From positions 1 to 13,409 of the forward strand of contig JAZNRE010000024.1 in NCBI GenBank assembly GCA_045590535.1: 13,409 bases of DNA. The letters are read 5' to 3'. The number at the start of each line of letters is the position of its first letter. Position 1 is the first letter of the stretch. Below the pieces are notes generated by a model. The model did not search any database. It worked only from the letters and a program-made list of their open reading frames with translations, and was not told where the DNA came from. Shown here piece after piece: positions 9,378 through 13,409 of the stretch. Origin of the DNA: UMGS755 sp045590535. GTDB lineage: Bacteria > Bacillota > Clostridia > UBA1381 > UBA9506. The position numbers and the translations under genes are program-made.

Positions 9378-10538
9378 TTACATGGTTTTGCTAACTCGTT
9401 TCTTTTTTTCGGCAATCACGGTAACGGGTGGTTTTTCCTCACCGTCATTTTCCTCACCCACCACGCTGCCGGATTCAATTTTTGCATTTTTACCCACAAT
9501 GGCGTTTTGCACCTTGGCATTTTTTTCAACATAAACCCCGGGCAAAAGCACCGATCGCTGCACAACCGCTCCCGGCTCAATCACGCAACCGCCCGAAATA
9601 ACCGACTCGGTAACCTGCCCATAAATTTCGCAGCCTTTGGTGATAATGGCGTTTTCTAAAATGGCACCCTCTGCAATAAATGTGGGGGGTCTTTCTTCGT
9701 TTCGTGCATAAACGCGCAAGTCCTCCCCGGCCTGATAAAGAGCACATTCGGGATTTAACAAATCCATGTTGGCTTCCCACAGACTTTCCGTGGTACCCAC
9801 ATCCTTCCAATAGCCCGAAAATTCCCTGGCCATAAGCTTGCAGCCTCCGGCCAGCATAGCGGGGATAATATTCTTGCCAAAATCGTGGCTCGAGGTCTCC
9901 TGCTTGTCATCCTCTGCTAAATAGCGCTTCAGCGCATCGCAGTTAAAAACATAAACACCCATGGATGCCTTGGTGCTTTTGGGGTGCTTCGGCTTTTCTT
10001 CAAAGTCGATAATCTGTCCCGCCTCATCGGTATTCACAATGCCAAACCGGCTTGCCTCCTCTTTCGGAACATCAATCACGGCAATGGTGCAATCGGCCTT
10101 TTTCTCTTCGTGAAAAGCCACCAGCTTGCCATAGTCCATCCGATAAATGTGGTCGCCGGATAAAACCAAAACAAAGCGGGGGTCATAACGCTCTATAAAG
10201 GTCAGGTTTTGAAAAACGGCATTAGCTGTGCCCTCATACCACGATTTTGTGCTGGTTCTGGCATAAGGCTGCAAAATGTGTACACCGCCACGGTTGCGGT
10301 CAAGACCCCAGGGCTGACCGTTTCCAATATAATCATTCAGCTCCAGTGGCTTATACTGTGTCAAAACCCCCACCGTATCAATCCCTGAGTTAACACAGTT
10401 TGACAAGGTAAAATCAATAATTCTGTATTTGCCGCCAAAAGGAACGGCGGGTTTTGCAATGTGTCTTGTTAAAGCTCCCAGCCGGCTGCCCTGACCGCCG
10501 GCCAAAAGCATGGCAATACATTTTTTTGTTTTCATCAT
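9378..10538 (-). CDS. glgC: Glucose-1-phosphate adenylyltransferase, catalytic subunit
   Basis: Makes ADP-glucose and pyrophosphate from ATP and glucose-1-phosphate, the committed step of bacterial glycogen synthesis. Its 386 aa show the active-site motifs: the nucleotide loop LLAGGQGSRL (11-20), K29 of AKPAVPFGGKYR, catalytic D129 in SGDHIYRMDY, the glucose-1-phosphate site FEEKPK (179-184) and SGYWKDVGT (241-249). A left-handed beta-helix domain with hexapeptide-like repeats follows from about 287 to 362, with a charged C-terminal tail. The gene overlaps the glgB stop by ATGA. A second in-frame ATG at 10535 shares one base with that stop and has better SD spacing (7 versus 4 bases from GGAGG), so the true protein may be one residue shorter. 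Its catalytic residues contrast with those of the adjacent GlgD. Confidence 0.97.
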   Translation of the reverse strand: MMKTKKCIAMLLAGGQGSRLGALTRHIAKPAVPFGGKYRIIDFTLSNCVNSGIDTVGVLTQYKPLELNDYIGNGQPWGLDRNRGGVHILQPYARTSTKSWYEGTANAVFQNLTFIERYDPRFVLVLSGDHIYRMDYGKLVAFHEEKKADCTIAVIDVPKEEASRFGIVNTDEAGQIIDFEEKPKHPKSTKASMGVYVFNCDALKRYLAEDDKQETSSHDFGKNIIPAMLAGGCKLMAREFSGYWKDVGTTESLWEANMDLLNPECALYQAGEDLRVYARNEERPPTFIAEGAILENAIITKGCEIYGQVTESVISGGCVIEPGAVVQRSVLLPGVYVEKNAKVQNAIVGKNAKIESGSVVGEENDGEEKPPVTVIAEKKKRVSKTM

Positions 10539-12451
10539 GTTCCCTCCGATTCTCCCAATTGTTTTACTGAATAAAAAGCCGCTGACATAGGCGCAATAGA
10601 CATAACAACACTTTGCCCAAATCCATGTGATGCAACCGGCTCGGTGGTCATTTGTTTTTGCTTATGTCCTTCGCCACCATACTTCACCTCATCCGAAGAA
10701 AACAGCCGGCGCACCTTGGCCTTGTGGGGTATTCCCATGCGGTAGTTTTCCCGTTTTATCGGCGAAAAATTAAACACACACAAAATTTCTTTGCCTTTTT
10801 TATCACGCCGGATGAAAGACACAATGTTTTGCCGACTGTCATCCGCCACCAGCCACAAAAACCCCTGCCAGCTGTCCTCAATCTCCCAAAGGGGTGACTG
10901 TCTTAAATAAAAATGGTTTAAATCCTGCACAAAGGCTTTGCATTTGTCATGGTATTCATAGCCAAGCAACAGCCAGTCAAGCTCTTTGTGATAGTCCCAT
11001 TCAATAAATTGTCCCAGCTCTCCGCCCATAAACAAAAGCTTTTTGCCGGGATGTGCCATTTGATATCCCAAAAAGGCTCGCAAATTTGCAAATTTCTGCT
11101 CATAGGCCCCCGGCATTTTCGAAACCAGCGAACACTTGCCATGCACCACTTCATCGTGAGAAAGGGGCAAAATATAGTTTTCTGAAAAAGCATAGGTCAT
11201 AGAAAAGGTGAGCTTGTTGTGAACGCCGCTTCTAAAAAACGGGTCACAGGCCATGTAGGAGAGGGCATCGTTCATCCAGCCCATGTTCCATTTAAACAAA
11301 AAGCCCAATCCCCCTGCCTCAATGGGTTTTGTCACCATAGGCCAGGCGGTTGATTCTTCGGCAATCATCAAAACCTTTTGGTCAAAACCAAATGCCGCTT
11401 TATTGAGCTTCTGCAAAAACCTGACCGCCTCTAAATTTTCCCGTCCACCAAAGGCATTGGGTCGCCACTCTCCGCCACTGCGACCATAATCTCGGTAAAG
11501 CATTGAGGCCACTGCGTCCACGCGGATGCCGTCGATGTGATATTCCTTTAAAAAGAAAAGGGCGTTGGAAATTAAAAAAGATTGCACCTCGTTTTTGCCA
11601 TAGTCAAAAACCCGGGTGCCCCATTCTTTGTGCTCATTTAAAAGAGGGTCTTCATATTCATAACAGCATGTGCCGTCAAATTCATAAAGCCCCATGGCGT
11701 CTTTGGGGAAATGGGCCGCCACCCAATCCATAATAACGCCAATGCCCCCGCCGTGACAAATATCCACAAATTTCATAAAATCATGGGGCGTACCATAGCG
11801 GGCAGTGGGCGCAAAATAGCCCGTCACCTGATAACCCCACGAGCCATCATAAGGGTGCTCGCTCACCGGCAAAAGCTCAATGTGGGTGTAGCCCATCTGT
11901 TTGGCATACAGAACCAGCTCGGTGGCCAGCTTTTCATAATCAAATGGAGCTCCGTCGGTATATTGCTTCCACGAACCCAAATGCACTTCATAAATATTCA
12001 TAGGGCGCTCTAAAGGGTTCTTTTTTCGTTTCGCTCTCATATAGGCCCCGTCAGTCCACGCAAAGCCCGAAAGGTCATAAAGCTTCGTGGCAGTACCCGG
12101 CCGAGTCTCAAAGTGAAAGCCATAGGGGTCTGCCTTTAATACCCAGTTTCCCACCCGGGTTTTAATGGCATATTTATATAAATCAAAAACCGAAAGACCT
12201 TCAATCCTTGTTTCCCAAACGCCGCCTTTTGTAATGCGCTTCATGGGGTGAGCTTGCCTATCCCAATCGTTAAAACTGCCTACAACCGAAACCGCTTCGG
12301 CATGGGGCGCCCAAACCCTAAAAACATAGCCGCCTTCCTCTAAAGAATGCGCCCCCAACACCTCATAGGCATGAAAGTTTTCCCCTTGGTGAAAGGCAAG
12401 TAGCTCTTCTTTTACTGTCCTTTTCTTTTGGCTGCTCTTTTTCTTTGTCAC
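10535..12451 (-). CDS. glgB: 1,4-alpha-glucan branching enzyme (GH13_9)
   Basis: Cuts alpha-1,4 chains and re-attaches them through alpha-1,6 bonds, creating glycogen branches. Its 638 aa match the short Bacillus-type enzyme without the extra N1 domain of E. coli. A lysine-rich tail (1-15) precedes the CBM48 domain (about 25-115, with VFRVWAPHAEAVSVVGSFNDW), then the barrel from about 150. Motifs are YEVHLGSW (154-161), GSWGYQVTGYFAPT (203-216) and DWVAAHFP (D242, H247), then GIRVDAVASML with nucleophile D312. Next come AEEST with acid/base E365 and LSHDEVVHGK with stabiliser D433. A C-terminal all-beta domain follows from about 540. The start is GTG 12451, with AAAGGA ten bases upstream; no in-frame ATG lies nearby. 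It is the first gene of the glycogen operon, 82 bases after ylbJ, and is preceded by a candidate sigma-E promoter. Its stop overlaps glgC. Confidence 0.96.
   Translation of the reverse strand: MTKKKSSQKKRTVKEELLAFHQGENFHAYEVLGAHSLEEGGYVFRVWAPHAEAVSVVGSFNDWDRQAHPMKRITKGGVWETRIEGLSVFDLYKYAIKTRVGNWVLKADPYGFHFETRPGTATKLYDLSGFAWTDGAYMRAKRKKNPLERPMNIYEVHLGSWKQYTDGAPFDYEKLATELVLYAKQMGYTHIELLPVSEHPYDGSWGYQVTGYFAPTARYGTPHDFMKFVDICHGGGIGVIMDWVAAHFPKDAMGLYEFDGTCCYEYEDPLLNEHKEWGTRVFDYGKNEVQSFLISNALFFLKEYHIDGIRVDAVASMLYRDYGRSGGEWRPNAFGGRENLEAVRFLQKLNKAAFGFDQKVLMIAEESTAWPMVTKPIEAGGLGFLFKWNMGWMNDALSYMACDPFFRSGVHNKLTFSMTYAFSENYILPLSHDEVVHGKCSLVSKMPGAYEQKFANLRAFLGYQMAHPGKKLLFMGGELGQFIEWDYHKELDWLLLGYEYHDKCKAFVQDLNHFYLRQSPLWEIEDSWQGFLWLVADDSRQNIVSFIRRDKKGKEILCVFNFSPIKRENYRMGIPHKAKVRRLFSSDEVKYGGEGHKQKQMTTEPVASHGFGQSVVMSIAPMSAAFYSVKQLGESEGT
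10543..10547 (-). promoter_or_regulatory. SD of glgC within the end of glgB
   Basis: GGAGG lies four bases before ATG 10538 and seven before ATG 10535. The seven-base spacing seen at glgA and glgD favours the second ATG. Its position inside glgB implies coupled translation. Confidence 0.65.
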
Positions 12452-12503
12452 TACCTCATCATCCTTTTTCTACCATTGTTTTTGCGCCCGGTCATAGCAC
12501 ATA

Positions 12504-12519
12504 ATATATAACTATATAT
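12504..12519. promoter_or_regulatory. AT-rich dyad at the predicted glgB transcript start
   Basis: ATATATA-AC-TATATAT is a perfect 7+7 inverted repeat with a 2-base centre. It spans the end of the candidate -10 and the predicted start point. It could be an operator, or simply easily melted AT-rich promoter DNA. No regulator is assigned. Confidence 0.3.
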
Positions 12520-12545
12520 GTATGCATAAAGCTTTAAAAATATTC
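12517..12545 (-). promoter_or_regulatory. Candidate sigma-E promoter of the glycogen operon
   Basis: On the minus strand GAATATT (12545-12539) is followed by a 14-base spacer and CATACATA (12524-12517). This is close to the sigma-E pattern (kmATATT, 13-15 bases, CATACAnT), with one mismatch in the -10. The -35 lies in the last codons of ylbJ. The predicted start is near 12510, about 59 bases before glgB. B. subtilis glg is reported to depend on sigma-E, which supports the reading. No convincing TTGACA/TATAAT pair was seen. The match was made by eye. Confidence 0.6.
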
Positions 12546-13409
12546 CTTATCTTTCAGCCATACCATTTTCCACAACACCAAAATCCCACTCAAAAAACAA
12601 AAGGCAATGCACATCAAAATCCAAACTTCATGCCCGCTGGCTTGCGTTTGGGATAAAACGGCTGAAACCGCCGTTGCCGCAGTTTGTGTTTTGAGCGTTT
12701 CTCCGGGCAAAAGGGGATATAAAAAATAAGTTAAAATTCCCGCCAAAAGCCCGTGCAATACCTTTCCCGGCACATAGGTTTTTAGCCCCAATCCCTTCTC
12801 CGATAAAATGCCGGCGGTTTGCATCATCACACACAATCCCCCGGTGCCGATACAAAAAGATAAAAGTGAAAGCATCATTCGCTGGGGCAGCATGGATTGA
12901 GAGATGAAAAAAGCACCCCCTGCCACCTCCAACAAACACCGAAAGCCAAAGAGGATAAAGCCCGGTGCCACTTCTTTTAAAACAGCCGTGAGGCAGGCAC
13001 CTAAGGCAGCAAACAAAATTACATATCCGCAAACCTGCATCATGGTTTCAACGCTACTCCTTACGGAAGTCGAAAAGCCCTTTAAAAGACTCTCCGCCCC
13101 AGAGAGTTTTTGCCGTTTTCGGCCGAATGTAATCGGCTCAAATTTCTTATAATAGCGAAAAATAACCCCTACAAAAAGGGCACTCACAGCATGAATCCCA
13201 TATAAAACCATACCATAAAAACGACTGCCCAGCATGGCGCTGCCTACTGCCCCAATGATGAACAAGGGGCCCGAATTGTTGCAGCAGGGCAGCAATCGTT
13301 CGGCCTCAGAGCGACTTAAATAGCCTTGGCTGTAAAGCTCTGCCGTCATTTTGGCCCCCATGGGATAGCCGCTGATTAGCCCCATAACCAAGGGCAGCGA
13401 GCCGGCCCC
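12534..13409 (-). CDS. ylbJ: Sporulation integral membrane protein YlbJ (SpoVV), N-terminus beyond window
   Basis: Polytopic membrane protein of the YlbJ/SpoVV family (nucleoside-gate-like fold). In B. subtilis it is made in the mother cell under sigma-E, sits in the outer forespore membrane and is needed to move dipicolinic acid towards the spore. The frame is open to the right edge; about 291 residues are visible of an expected 400 or so, so about 110 N-terminal residues are missing. The TTG at 13391 is probably internal. Hallmarks are GLISGYPMGAK close to the edge and LPCCNNSGPLFIIGAVGSAM about 25 residues later, both typical of the family. At least five hydrophobic segments follow, including VCGYVILFAALGACL, MMLSLLSFCIGTGGLCVMM and a C-terminal ILMCIAFCFLSGILVLW. 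No terminator separates it from glgB, and the glgB promoter overlaps its last codons, so read-through into the glycogen genes is possible. Confidence 0.9.
   Translation of the reverse strand, partial: GAGSLPLVMGLISGYPMGAKMTAELYSQGYLSRSEAERLLPCCNNSGPLFIIGAVGSAMLGSRFYGMVLYGIHAVSALFVGVIFRYYKKFEPITFGRKRQKLSGAESLLKGFSTSVRSSVETMMQVCGYVILFAALGACLTAVLKEVAPGFILFGFRCLLEVAGGAFFISQSMLPQRMMLSLLSFCIGTGGLCVMMQTAGILSEKGLGLKTYVPGKVLHGLLAGILTYFLYPLLPGETLKTQTAATAVSAVLSQTQASGHEVWILMCIAFCFLSGILVLWKMVWLKDKEYF

Noticed and set aside
12452..12463. Tiny leader frame ATG-ATG-AGG-TAG ending on the glgB GTG
   Set aside because: The purine-rich run is too close to its ATG for a functional ribosome site, and three codons are easily chance. 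The AAAGGA is better spaced for glgB itself.

Overview
The window looks like chromosome from a spore-forming, gut-type member of the Clostridia/Bacillota. Three things suggest this: two sporulation genes (ylbJ/spoVV and yunB), a glgB-C-D-A-P operon in the order known from Bacillus and many Clostridia, and a beta-glucuronidase of the kind common in intestinal Firmicutes. Shine-Dalgarno (SD) sequences are strong (GGAGG-like) and GTG and TTG starts are used. I see no mobile element, phage gene, tRNA, rRNA or CRISPR array.

Layout, left to right. Positions 1-1267 (+) hold the C-terminal two thirds of a GH2 beta-glucuronidase, cut by the window edge. Positions 1268-1701 hold no gene. They carry a cluster of short hairpins, a three-way-junction inverted-repeat element, and a strong bidirectional terminator between the convergent uidA and yunB. 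From 1702 to the right edge everything is on the minus strand. In transcription order the genes are ylbJ (right edge, partial), glgB, glgC, glgD, glgA, glgP, a GH13 alpha-glycosidase, and yunB.

The six central genes make a complete glycogen cycle. GlgC, with its inactive-looking partner GlgD, makes ADP-glucose. GlgA polymerises it and GlgB branches it. GlgP removes glucose-1-phosphate from chain ends, and the GH13 enzyme probably handles the remaining branched or short oligosaccharides. The genes are tightly packed: two pairs overlap by 1-4 bases, two pairs are 15 bases apart, and glgA-glgP has a 72-base gap with a hairpin and a repeat.

The most interesting point is regulatory. The glycogen operon sits between two genes that belong to the mother-cell sigma-E regulon in B. 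subtilis. The gap before glgB contains a close match to a sigma-E promoter (GAATATT, 14 nt, CATACATA), whose -35 lies in the last codons of ylbJ. The gap before yunB contains CATACAATA with an upstream ACA, which resembles a sigma-K/sigma-E type promoter. Together these suggest that glycogen metabolism here is timed with sporulation, as reported for B. subtilis glg. This is an inference from sequence by eye. I did not find an obviously new biological system.
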